Positions 8,915 to 20,284 of a DNA stretch of 64,000 bases are shown piece by piece. The stretch lies in assembly GCA_022071945.1 (NCBI GenBank), contig JAJVIN010000050.1:1-64000 (forward strand), given 5' to 3'. The notes under the pieces were generated by a model, which saw only the letters and a program-made list of their open reading frames with translations, was not told the DNA's origin and did no database searches. The first letter of the stretch is position 1; each line of letters starts with the position of its first letter. A program made the translations under genes and the position numbers. The stretch comes from Thermoanaerobaculia bacterium. GTDB taxonomy: Bacteria; Acidobacteriota; Thermoanaerobaculia; UBA5066.

Positions 8915-9196
8915 ATGAAGAAAACCACCACCGCCGTCGTCGCCACTCTCGCCGCTCTCGCGTTCGCGGGCTCCGCGTTCGCGACCGCTCCGATTCAGAC
9001 CGAGTACAAGAAGGAAAAGAAGGTCGCCACGGCCAACTGCCAGACCTGCCACACGGCCAAGATGCCCAGCAAGAAGGACAACACGACCGAGTTGGCCGAC
9101 TTCGGCAAGAAGGTTGTGGCCGCCAAGGGCAAGGACGGGAAGATCGACTGGACGAAGGTCGAGGTTCCGGCCCCGGCCCCGGCCGAGAAGAAGTAA
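8915..9196 (+). CDS. Small exported monohaem c-type cytochrome
   Basis: A 93-residue protein with a signal peptide (MKKTTTAVVATLAALAFAGS, cleavage near AFA) and one haem-attachment motif C42-Q-T-C45-H46. The mature chain is only about 70 residues, rich in Lys, and ends in VEVPAPAPAEKK. A distal Met ligand may be M50 (TAKMPSK), but the protein lacks the usual full cytochrome c fold length. The ATG at 8915 follows GGGGGAG. A strong terminator follows the stop, so it is a single-gene unit. It could carry electrons for a periplasmic redox enzyme, partner unknown. Confidence 0.8.
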   Translation: MKKTTTAVVATLAALAFAGSAFATAPIQTEYKKEKKVATANCQTCHTAKMPSKKDNTTELADFGKKVVAAKGKDGKIDWTKVEVPAPAPAEKK

Positions 9197-9226
9197 CGGG
9201 CACGACGGCCAGAACAGGAATTGAAG

Positions 9227-9262
9227 CCCCCGGGTTTCCGAACCCGGGGGTTCTTCTTTTTT
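9227..9262 (+). terminator. Intrinsic terminator after the c-type cytochrome gene
   Basis: CCCCCGGGTT (9227-9236) pairs perfectly with AACCCGGGGG (9241-9250) around a 4-nt loop and is followed by TTCTTCTTTTTT. It lies 30 bases after the stop codon at 9196. Confidence 0.9.
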
Positions 9263-9332
9263 CGGGAAACAGAAGGAAACCTTGGATCCTGAAACCTGGA
9301 CGAACTTCCTCACGTAGCTCATTCTCGGAACC

Positions 9333-10595
9333 ATGTCGAAAAAGCTCAGGATCTCCCTCCTCGTCGTCCTGGGTCTCGCCGGCATCGCGGCCGGCGCCAA
9401 GAGCTACATCGCCGGGAAGAACAAGGGAATTCCCGTAGTCGTCGGGACGGTCAAGACCGGCGACGTCGTCTCGAAGGTCACGGCGAACGGAAAGATCCAG
9501 GCGGAAAACCGAGTGGAGCTTTCGGCGCTCGTGATGGGCCAGATCACGAATCTCGTCGTGAAGGAAGGCGACCGCGTCAAGAGAGGCGACTTTCTTCTCC
9601 AGATCGACCGTGGCCGCGCGGCGGCTGACGAGGCCGGCTCCGCGGCTGCCCTGAGGGCGAGCGAGAAGGACCGCGACTCGGCGCGAACGACGATGGAGCA
9701 GGCCGAGAGGGACTTCGTCCGATCCAGGAGCAACTTCGAGGCGAAGATCTCCTCCGAGGCCGAGTTCCAGAAGGCCCGGACGGTCCTGGAGGGAGCCCGG
9801 GACGCCTTCGCGGCCGCACAGCACCGGGTGGATCAAACCAAGGCGAGCCTGGCCGCCAGCCGGGACACGCTCCAGAAGACGACGATCGTCGCCCCCATCG
9901 ACGGCATCATCACGACTCTCCGCGTCAAGGCGGGCGAGGTGACCGTCATTGGCACGATGAACAACCCGGGCACCCAGCTCATGACGATCTCCGACATGTC
10001 GACTGTCCAGGCCGTCCTGATGGTCGACGAGACGGACACGACCGCGGTGCAGGTCGGCCAGAAGGCCCTGTTGACGATCGACGCCTATCCCGGCCAGACC
10101 TTCGAGGGCCGCGTGACGGAAGTGGGGAACTCGCCCATCCTCAGGGACGACCCCGACCTGTCGACGCTGACCACGACGTCCGACGCCATCAACTTCAAGG
10201 TCAAGGTCAACCTGCTGTCGCCCCCGGCCAGGATCCGGCCAGGCTTCTCCGTCACGGCCGACATCATCACGGGAACCAGGAAGAACGTCTCGACCGTTCC
10301 CTTGGCCTCCGTCGTCATCCGGGACTCCCCGAAGGGTGAGAGAACCGAGGCCGGGACCCTGAAGACGGAGGAAGGGGTCTACGCGCTGAAGTCCGGGAAG
10401 GCCTCATTCGTTCCCGTCAAGACTGGCCTTTCGGGCGAGCTTCTGATCGAGCTCCTCGAGGGACCCCAGGCGGGCTCCGAGATCGTGGCGGGACCGTTCA
10501 AGGCGCTCCGCCAGATCAAGGATGGCGACGCGGTCAAGGCCATGACCGACAAAGAGAAGAAGGCCGCCGAGAAGGAAGGCGCCGAAGGCTCGTAG
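9333..10595 (+). CDS. Periplasmic adaptor (MacA/HlyD-type membrane fusion protein)
   Basis: A 420-residue adaptor for a tripartite export pump. An N-terminal anchor (LRISLLVVLGLAGIAAGA) is followed by a beta-barrel/lipoyl half motif (SALVMGQITNLVVKEGDRV), a long Glu/Arg/Ala-rich alpha-hairpin (about residues 95-180), the returning lipoyl half (TTIVAPIDGIITTLRVKAGE) and a beta-barrel (MVDETDTTAVQVGQKALLT). The C-terminal tail is charged (KEKKAAEKEGAEGS). Two permease genes follow with 9-base gaps, so the three form one operon. MacA-like proteins usually link an ABC permease to a TolC channel; no TolC homologue is in the window. The substrate is unknown. Confidence 0.9.
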   Translation: MSKKLRISLLVVLGLAGIAAGAKSYIAGKNKGIPVVVGTVKTGDVVSKVTANGKIQAENRVELSALVMGQITNLVVKEGDRVKRGDFLLQIDRGRAAADEAGSAAALRASEKDRDSARTTMEQAERDFVRSRSNFEAKISSEAEFQKARTVLEGARDAFAAAQHRVDQTKASLAASRDTLQKTTIVAPIDGIITTLRVKAGEVTVIGTMNNPGTQLMTISDMSTVQAVLMVDETDTTAVQVGQKALLTIDAYPGQTFEGRVTEVGNSPILRDDPDLSTLTTTSDAINFKVKVNLLSPPARIRPGFSVTADIITGTRKNVSTVPLASVVIRDSPKGERTEAGTLKTEEGVYALKSGKASFVPVKTGLSGELLIELLEGPQAGSEIVAGPFKALRQIKDGDAVKAMTDKEKKAAEKEGAEGS

Positions 10596-10604
10596 GGAGC
10601 GGCC

Positions 10605-11819
10605 ATGGCGGTCTCCGAGCTTCTGTCCGTCGTTCTCCACGCCTTGCGGCTGAACAAGCTGCGCTCGGGGTTGACGCTTCTGGGGGTCATCATCGGCGTG
10701 ATGACGGTGGTCTCGGTCCTGGCGGTGATCACCGGGCTGAACGACTACGTGATGCAGAAGGTCATCAACCTCAATCCGGATGTGCTGGTCTTCACCAAGT
10801 ACGGCATCATCCGCAGCCGCCAGGAGTTCATGGTGGCGCGTAAGCGCAAGCCGATCACGCTTAGGGACATGAAGATCGTCGCGGCGGAATGCCGCTCGTG
10901 TGGCGCGGTGGGGGCGCAGGGCAATCAGGTCGCCAACGCCCGGTCCGGGCGAAGGAAGCTCTCCGCGGTGCCCGTCACGGGCTACACGGCCAACGCCATC
11001 GGGCTTCTGAACATCGACCTTTCCGCCGGGAGGTTCTTCACCCCTTCTGAAGAACAGCGGTCGGCGGCCGTGGCCATCATCGGCTTCGACGTGAGAGACG
11101 AGCTCTTCCCGGGTGTCGACCCCCTCGGCAAAACGGTCTACGTCCAGGGTTACCCGTTGAGGGTGATCGGGTTGCAGAAGAAGCTCGGCAAGGTGCTCGG
11201 CGAGAACCGCGACAAGGTCATCTTCGTGCCCCTCTCCTTCCTCCAGAAGGTGATGACCTCGGGAGACGGGATCGCGATCATGGTGCGTCCCGCGACCGGC
11301 ATGAAGGGGCTCGACGAGACCGAGGGAGAAGTCCGGATGATCCTGCGGTCGCTCCGCCGGACTCCCTTCCGCGATGACGACCCCTTCGGCGTCGTCGGCT
11401 CGGAAGCCATCCAGGCGCTGTGGCGGTCGATCTCGGCGGGCGCCTTCGCGCTGATGGTCCTGATCTCCGGGATCTCCCTCATCGTCGGGGCGATCGTGAT
11501 CGCCAACATCATGTTCGTCTCCGTCGTCGAGCGGACGCGCGAGATCGGGCTCCGGATGGCGGTCGGGGCGCGCCGGGCGGACATCAAGCGCCAGTTTCTC
11601 CTGGAGTCGGCCGTCCTCGCCTCGCTCGGAGGGGCGATCGGCGTTCTGGCCGGCGCCGCGGTGGCGCTGGCGGTCAGCCAGGTCTTTCCCGCCGAGGTCA
11701 AGCTCTCCTTCATCCTGATCGGTCTCGCAACCTCGACCCTGACCGGGGTCCTGGCCGGGCTGGCCCCGGCCTCCGCGGCGGCGAAACTGACCCCCATCGA
11801 GGCGCTCAGGCACGAGTGA
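10605..11819 (+). CDS. MacB-type ABC permease (FtsX family), first copy
   Basis: A 404-residue permease. It has a first transmembrane helix (LRSGLTLLGVIIGVMTVV), a periplasmic MacB core domain (about residues 45-270), and three C-terminal helices of the FtsX domain including GAIVIANIMFVSVVERTREI and the family signature REIGLRMAVGARRADI. The nucleotide-binding domain that is fused to E. coli MacB is absent, and no ATPase gene is adjacent. It begins 9 bases after the adaptor and ends 9 bases before the second permease, implying a shared transcript and probably a permease heterodimer. Confidence 0.9.
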   Translation: MAVSELLSVVLHALRLNKLRSGLTLLGVIIGVMTVVSVLAVITGLNDYVMQKVINLNPDVLVFTKYGIIRSRQEFMVARKRKPITLRDMKIVAAECRSCGAVGAQGNQVANARSGRRKLSAVPVTGYTANAIGLLNIDLSAGRFFTPSEEQRSAAVAIIGFDVRDELFPGVDPLGKTVYVQGYPLRVIGLQKKLGKVLGENRDKVIFVPLSFLQKVMTSGDGIAIMVRPATGMKGLDETEGEVRMILRSLRRTPFRDDDPFGVVGSEAIQALWRSISAGAFALMVLISGISLIVGAIVIANIMFVSVVERTREIGLRMAVGARRADIKRQFLLESAVLASLGGAIGVLAGAAVALAVSQVFPAEVKLSFILIGLATSTLTGVLAGLAPASAAAKLTPIEALRHE

Positions 11820-11828
11820 GGATCCGGA

Positions 11829-13094
11829 ATGAACGCACTCCTCGCCCTTCTTCGCCGCGGATTCGTCTCCAACGTCGTCTTCGCTTTCACCTCCATCCGG
11901 GAACACAAGCTCCGCTCCGGACTGACGATCCTCGGGATCGTCGTGGGTGTCACGACCGTCATCGCGATGGTGGCGATCGTGACGGGCTTCAACAACAACG
12001 TGATCGGGAACCTCCAGGCCTTCGGGGCCAACCGGATCGAGATCCAGAAGTACGAGGAGCGTTTCGGGCCCCAGCCCCTGACGGATGAAGAAAAGAGACG
12101 GAAGAACCTGACCGTGGAGGACGCGGAAGCTCTCCGTCTGGCGATGCCGGAGGCGACGGTCTCCACCCTCTGCTCCTACGATGACGAAGAGGTCAAGGTG
12201 AAGAACGGGAACCTCGTCACGAATCACCCCTACATCGTGGCGACGGACCAGTTCTACCCGACGGCAACCGCATACAGCATCGGCCGGGGACGGTTCTTCA
12301 CGGCCGCGGAGGTGGAAAGGAACGCCATCGTCGTCGTCCTCGGCTCGGAGGTGAAGGACGCGATCTTCCCGAACGAGGACCCGATCGGCAAGGACGTGAC
12401 GGTCAACGGCCTGAGGTACCGGGTCGTCGGGGTGCTGGCAAAGAAGGGAGCTCAGTTCGGTTACTCGCCCGACAACAAGATCGTCCTGCCTCACGGGACG
12501 TTCGAGAAGCAGTTCTCGGCCCGGGTCAGACTCCACGGCGTGAACTTGAACATCGTCCCGAAAAAGACCGAGGACCTTCAGAACGTGATCGAGAAGTCGG
12601 TGGAGACCTTGCGGGTGAGGCGCCGGGTCCCCTTCAACAAGCCCAACGACTTCGCGATCGTGACGCCTGACCAGCTCATCTCCCAGTTTCGGGCCATCAC
12701 CGGGGGCGTGACGGGGGCGATGGTCTTCATCGCCCTGATCTCACTCGTCGTCGGAGGCGTGGGAGTCATGAACATCATGCTGGTCTCGGTGACGCAGAGG
12801 ACGCGAGAAATCGGGATCCGCAAGGCCGTCGGCGCGCTGAAGCGCGACATCGTCAGCCAGTTCCTCGTGGAGGCGGTGACCCTCACGAGTATCGGAGGCG
12901 TGATCGGGGTGCTTCTGGGAATTCTCATCTCGGTGTCGGTCCGGGCGGCGGTGCCGTCCCTCCCGACCTCGATTCCCCTCTGGTCACCGGTCCTGGGTTT
13001 GGCGGTCTCCATGACCGTCGGCATCTTCTTCGGGGCCTACCCTGCCGTGAAGGCCTCTCGTCTCGACCCCATCGAGGCCCTGAGGTACGAGTAG
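11829..13094 (+). CDS. MacB-type ABC permease (FtsX family), second copy
   Basis: A 421-residue paralogue of the preceding permease with the same layout: first helix (LRSGLTILGIVVGVTTVI), periplasmic core (about residues 60-290), and C-terminal helices with GVMNIMLVSVTQRTREI and REIGIRKAVGALKRDI. Both permeases end in a similar DPIEALRYE/TPIEALRHE tail. An asymmetric permease pair fits a heterodimeric exporter served by a separately encoded MacB/LolD-type ATPase. No ATP-binding cassette (Walker A, LSGGQ) is encoded in either permease or nearby. A 640-bp repeat-rich spacer follows. Confidence 0.9.
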   Translation: MNALLALLRRGFVSNVVFAFTSIREHKLRSGLTILGIVVGVTTVIAMVAIVTGFNNNVIGNLQAFGANRIEIQKYEERFGPQPLTDEEKRRKNLTVEDAEALRLAMPEATVSTLCSYDDEEVKVKNGNLVTNHPYIVATDQFYPTATAYSIGRGRFFTAAEVERNAIVVVLGSEVKDAIFPNEDPIGKDVTVNGLRYRVVGVLAKKGAQFGYSPDNKIVLPHGTFEKQFSARVRLHGVNLNIVPKKTEDLQNVIEKSVETLRVRRRVPFNKPNDFAIVTPDQLISQFRAITGGVTGAMVFIALISLVVGGVGVMNIMLVSVTQRTREIGIRKAVGALKRDIVSQFLVEAVTLTSIGGVIGVLLGILISVSVRAAVPSLPTSIPLWSPVLGLAVSMTVGIFFGAYPAVKASRLDPIEALRYE

Positions 13095-13194
13095 GGTCGA
13101 CGGCCCGCTTCCCTGCATCCCTCTCCTCTTTCGCGCGGCGGGGGCAAAGGCAGGTGAGGCGGGGCCCTGCGGCGCGACGCAGCACCCGGGGGGC

Positions 13195-13390
13195 CCTCTT
13201 AAGAAACTGGATCAGGGCGAGCATCGCTCCGTAAGCAGTCCCTCCCCCGCTCGCGGGGGAGGGTCAGGGAGGGGGCGCCCCGGTCTCCCCGGCAAGCGGT
13301 CGAGGATCGCCCCCACCCCCGCCCTCCCCCGCCCGCACGGGGGAGGGAGACCAGGGAGGGCCTCAGTTTCCTCCCTGCCACACGCGGGCG
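13195..13390 (-). repeat. Dispersed intergenic repeat, copy A
   Basis: The reverse strand of this segment matches 28905-29105 over most of its length. Shared blocks, in order on the minus strand, include CCGCGTGTG, CTGGTCTCCCTC, TCCTCGACCGCTTGC, GCCCCCTC, CTGACCCTCCCCCGC, GCGGGGGAGGGA, CGGAGCGATGCTCGCCCTG and the end AAGAGGGCCC/AAGAAGGGCCC. The repeat holds internal C/G-rich hairpins (e.g. CCCTCCCCCGC/GCGGGGGAGGG). A frame beginning MLALIQFLKR opens at its right end but conservation does not behave like protein. No transposase or target duplication is visible. The remaining parts of 13095-13737 hold the 44-bp repeats and the gltB promoter, listed separately. Confidence 0.8.
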
Positions 13391-13431
13391 AAGCCCTCGC
13401 ACGTTCCTCATCCGCCGCAGCCGCGGCACCT

Positions 13432-13535
13432 TCTCCCTGAGGGAGAAGGGGGAGAGGGAGCCTCGACATCTCGCCTCTCCCTGAGGGAGAAGGGGGAGAG
13501 GGAGCCTCGACGTCTCGCCTCTCCCTGAGGGAGAA
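13432..13535. repeat. 44-bp tandem palindromic repeats
   Basis: A 44-bp unit starting TCTCCCTGAGGGAGA begins at 13432, 13476 and 13520 (the third copy is partial). Each unit carries the palindrome TTCTCCCTGAGGGAGAA or a close form, then GGGGGAGAGGGAGCCTCGAC and (A/G)TCTCGCC. The first two units differ at one or two bases. No unique spacers separate them. They could be slippage-derived hairpins between the exporter operon and gltB. Confidence 0.85.
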
Positions 13536-13600
13536 CAGAGGGGGCCGCGTAACGAACTGACCCCACCCGCGTTAGCGGTCTGTCGGGATGTGTCCTTTTT

Positions 13601-13628
13601 TTGACACACTTGACGCGGGTGTTACGAT
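13601..13628 (+). promoter_or_regulatory. Sigma70-type promoter for gltB
   Basis: TTGACA (13601-13606) is followed after 16 bases by TACGAT (13623-13628), a good match to the housekeeping consensus. Transcription would start near 13635, giving a roughly 100-nt leader before the gltB ATG at 13738. A T-run lies immediately upstream (13594-13602). Confidence 0.6.
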
Positions 13629-13737
13629 CGCGCCGTGGAGACGATCTTCCGGGCACATCTGGCCGAGGACTTCCGAAAGCGGAGGCCTGTGGCGGTGTGC
13701 CGCGCACGGGGGATCCTTAACGTACAAGAGGGGTGAC

Positions 13738-18345
<4,608 letters not shown>

Positions 18346-18347
18346 CG

Positions 18348-19835
18348 ATGGGTAAACCGACCGGATTCCTCGAGTTTCATCGCGAGCTCCCGGCCAACCG
18401 GACACCGTCCGAGCGCGTCAGCGACTGGGAGGAGATCCACGTCCACGTTCCGACCGATACGCTGAAGCGCCAGGGCGCGCGCTGCATGGACTGCGGCACC
18501 CCCTACTGCCACACGGGCAAGCTCATTGGCGGCATGGCCTCCGGCTGCCCCATCAACAACCTCATCCCTGACTGGAACGACCTGATCTTCCGCGGACAGT
18601 GGAAAGAGGCGGCGGTTCGCCTTCACCAGACCAACAACTTCCCGGAGTTCACGGGCCGCGTCTGTCCCGCCCCGTGCGAGGGGTCGTGCACGCTCGGCCT
18701 CAATGACGATCCCGTCACGATCAAGTCGATCGAGTGTTCGATTGCCGATCACGCCTTCGAGGAAGGCTGGATCGTGCCGGATACGCCGGGAACGAGGACC
18801 GGCAAGCGGGTCGCGGTCGTGGGGTCCGGGCCCGCCGGCCTTGCCGCCGCCTCCCAGTTGAACCACGCGGGGCACACGGTGACCGTGTTCGAGCGCGCGG
18901 ACAGGGTGGGCGGACTTCTGATGTACGGCATCCCGAACATGAAGCTCCCCAAGTCGATGGTGGAGCGCCGCGTCCGGTTGATGGCCAACGCGGGGATCCG
19001 CTTCGTCACGGGCGTCGAGGTGGGGCGCGACATCACCGCCAAGAGCCTCCTGTCGGACTGGGACGCCGTCGTCCTGTGCTGCGGCGCCGCACAGGCTCGC
19101 GACCTGGCCATCGAGGGGCGAAACCTCTCGGGGATTCACCTCGCGATGGAGTTCCTCCACGCCAATACCAAGAGCCTGCTCGATTCGTCGCTGGCGGATG
19201 GTGCCTATATCAGCGCATCGGGCAAGAGCGTGGTCGTCATCGGCGGGGGCGACACGGGCACGGACTGCGTCGGAACGGCCCTCAGACACCGCGCGAGGAA
19301 CGTGACCCAGCTCGAGATCCTCCCCAAGCCGCCCGCCAGCCGGGCTCCCGACAATCCGTGGCCCCAGTGGCCCAAGGTCTACAAGCTCGACTACGGCCAG
19401 GAAGAGGCCGCTGCCCTGCAGGGAGCCGATCCGCGCGCCTACTCCATCCAGACGAAGCGATTCGTGGGGGACGAGAGTGGCCAGGTCCGTGAGGTCCACA
19501 CGATCGACATCGAGTGGAAGAAGAGCCCGGACGGCCGGATGCACATCGTCGAGCTCCCCGGCACGGAGCGCGTCTTTCCGGCCGAGCTCGTCCTTCTCGC
19601 TCTCGGGTTCGTCGGACCCGAGAAGAAGGGGCTCGTCCACGAGCTCGGGCTGAAGCTCGACGAGCGCGGCAACGTCGTGACCGATGGCGAGAAGATGACG
19701 AGCGTTGCCGGAGTCTTTGCCGCCGGAGACATGGTTCGCGGCCAGTCGCTCGTGGTCTGGGCGATCCACGAGGGGCGAAAGGCCGCTCGCGGAGTCGACC
19801 GCTACTTGATGTACGGTCAGAGCTACCTGCCATGA
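18348..19835 (+). CDS. gltD: Glutamate synthase small (beta) subunit
   Basis: A 495-residue FAD/NADPH subunit that passes electrons from NADPH to GltB. The N-terminal Cys clusters ([30 protein letters not shown]) hold the 4Fe-4S centres. The FAD site is [15 protein letters not shown], the NADPH site is [14 protein letters not shown], and a second flavin motif [14 protein letters not shown] lies near the C-terminus. ATG 18348 is chosen; a TTG at 18342 would overlap the gltB stop and is the alternative. The stop overlaps the ATG of a response regulator gene (ATGA), indicating translational coupling. Confidence 0.96.
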   Translation: MGKPTGFLEFHRELPANRTPSERVSDWEEIHVHVPTDTLKRQGARCMDCGTPYCHTGKLIGGMASGCPINNLIPDWNDLIFRGQWKEAAVRLHQTNNFPEFTGRVCPAPCEGSCTLGLNDDPVTIKSIECSIADHAFEEGWIVPDTPGTRTGKRVAVVGSGPAGLAAASQLNHAGHTVTVFERADRVGGLLMYGIPNMKLPKSMVERRVRLMANAGIRFVTGVEVGRDITAKSLLSDWDAVVLCCGAAQARDLAIEGRNLSGIHLAMEFLHANTKSLLDSSLADGAYISASGKSVVVIGGGDTGTDCVGTALRHRARNVTQLEILPKPPASRAPDNPWPQWPKVYKLDYGQEEAAALQGADPRAYSIQTKRFVGDESGQVREVHTIDIEWKKSPDGRMHIVELPGTERVFPAELVLLALGFVGPEKKGLVHELGLKLDERGNVVTDGEKMTSVAGVFAAGDMVRGQSLVVWAIHEGRKAARGVDRYLMYGQSYLP

Positions 19836-20224
19836 GCGACGCGATCTGGACGGCGGGCGAGGTTCCCCACGTCCTCTTCGTCGGAGACGAGAGCGGCTGC
19901 CGGGATGAGCTGACGGCCGCTCTGGGAGCGGGCTGGGCCATCCAGCCCGCGAATGACGGGATCCATGCGATGGACCTCCTGAAGCACCCGAATCGGCCCG
20001 CGTCGATCGTCGTCGTCCTGGATCTGTCGATGCCCGTCCTCGAGGGCTTCGGTTTCGAGAAGGCCCGCCGCGCGGATTCCGAGCTCAGCCACATACCCGT
20101 CGTCCTCGTGACTTCCCATGCCGCCGACGAGAGGGTCAAGAAATTCGGCGCCCGCGCGTACGTGAAGAGACCCATCGTCGTGGGGGATCTCGCGGCGGTC
20201 GTCCGGGAGCTCGGAGAGGGCTGA
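19832..20224 (+). CDS. Single-domain response regulator coupled to gltD
   Basis: A 130-residue CheY-like receiver. Conserved residues are D19/E20 (acid pocket), D64 as phospho-acceptor (VVVLDLSMP), T94 (VLVTSH) and K112 (YVKRPI). No output domain is attached. Its ATG overlaps the gltD stop by four bases, so its synthesis is probably coupled to glutamate synthase. No histidine kinase lies next to it. It may relay a signal to a partner protein or act as a phosphate sink; a link to nitrogen or redox status is suggested only by position. Confidence 0.85.
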   Translation: MSDAIWTAGEVPHVLFVGDESGCRDELTAALGAGWAIQPANDGIHAMDLLKHPNRPASIVVVLDLSMPVLEGFGFEKARRADSELSHIPVVLVTSHAADERVKKFGARAYVKRPIVVGDLAAVVRELGEG

Positions 20225-20249
20225 GAAACCGGCCCAGCCCCGCGGTTTC
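20224..20249 (+). terminator. Possible weak terminator after the glt operon
   Basis: GAAACCG (20224-20230) pairs with CGGTTTC (20243-20249) across a 12-nt loop, right at the stop codon of the response regulator, followed by only a short T stretch (TTG). It could end the gltB-gltD-regulator transcript, but the stem is short. Confidence 0.35.
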
Positions 20250-20284
20250 TTGACGCGTGCCGGCGGCGTGCCGAGAATGCCCCG

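Noticed and set aside
9333-13094. Macrolide-resistance MacAB pump
   Set aside because: The permeases lack the ATPase half, and MacB-like systems export many substrates; resistance cannot be claimed.
12925-13224. Frame starting MLALIQFLKR at the edge of repeat A
   Set aside because: A similar start (MLALLPFFKK) occurs in repeat B, but downstream residues diverge at once and the region is hairpin-rich, so the shared start reflects DNA repeat conservation, not a protein.
13432-13535. 44-bp repeats as a CRISPR array
   Set aside because: The repeats are directly adjacent with no unique spacers, and no cas gene is nearby.
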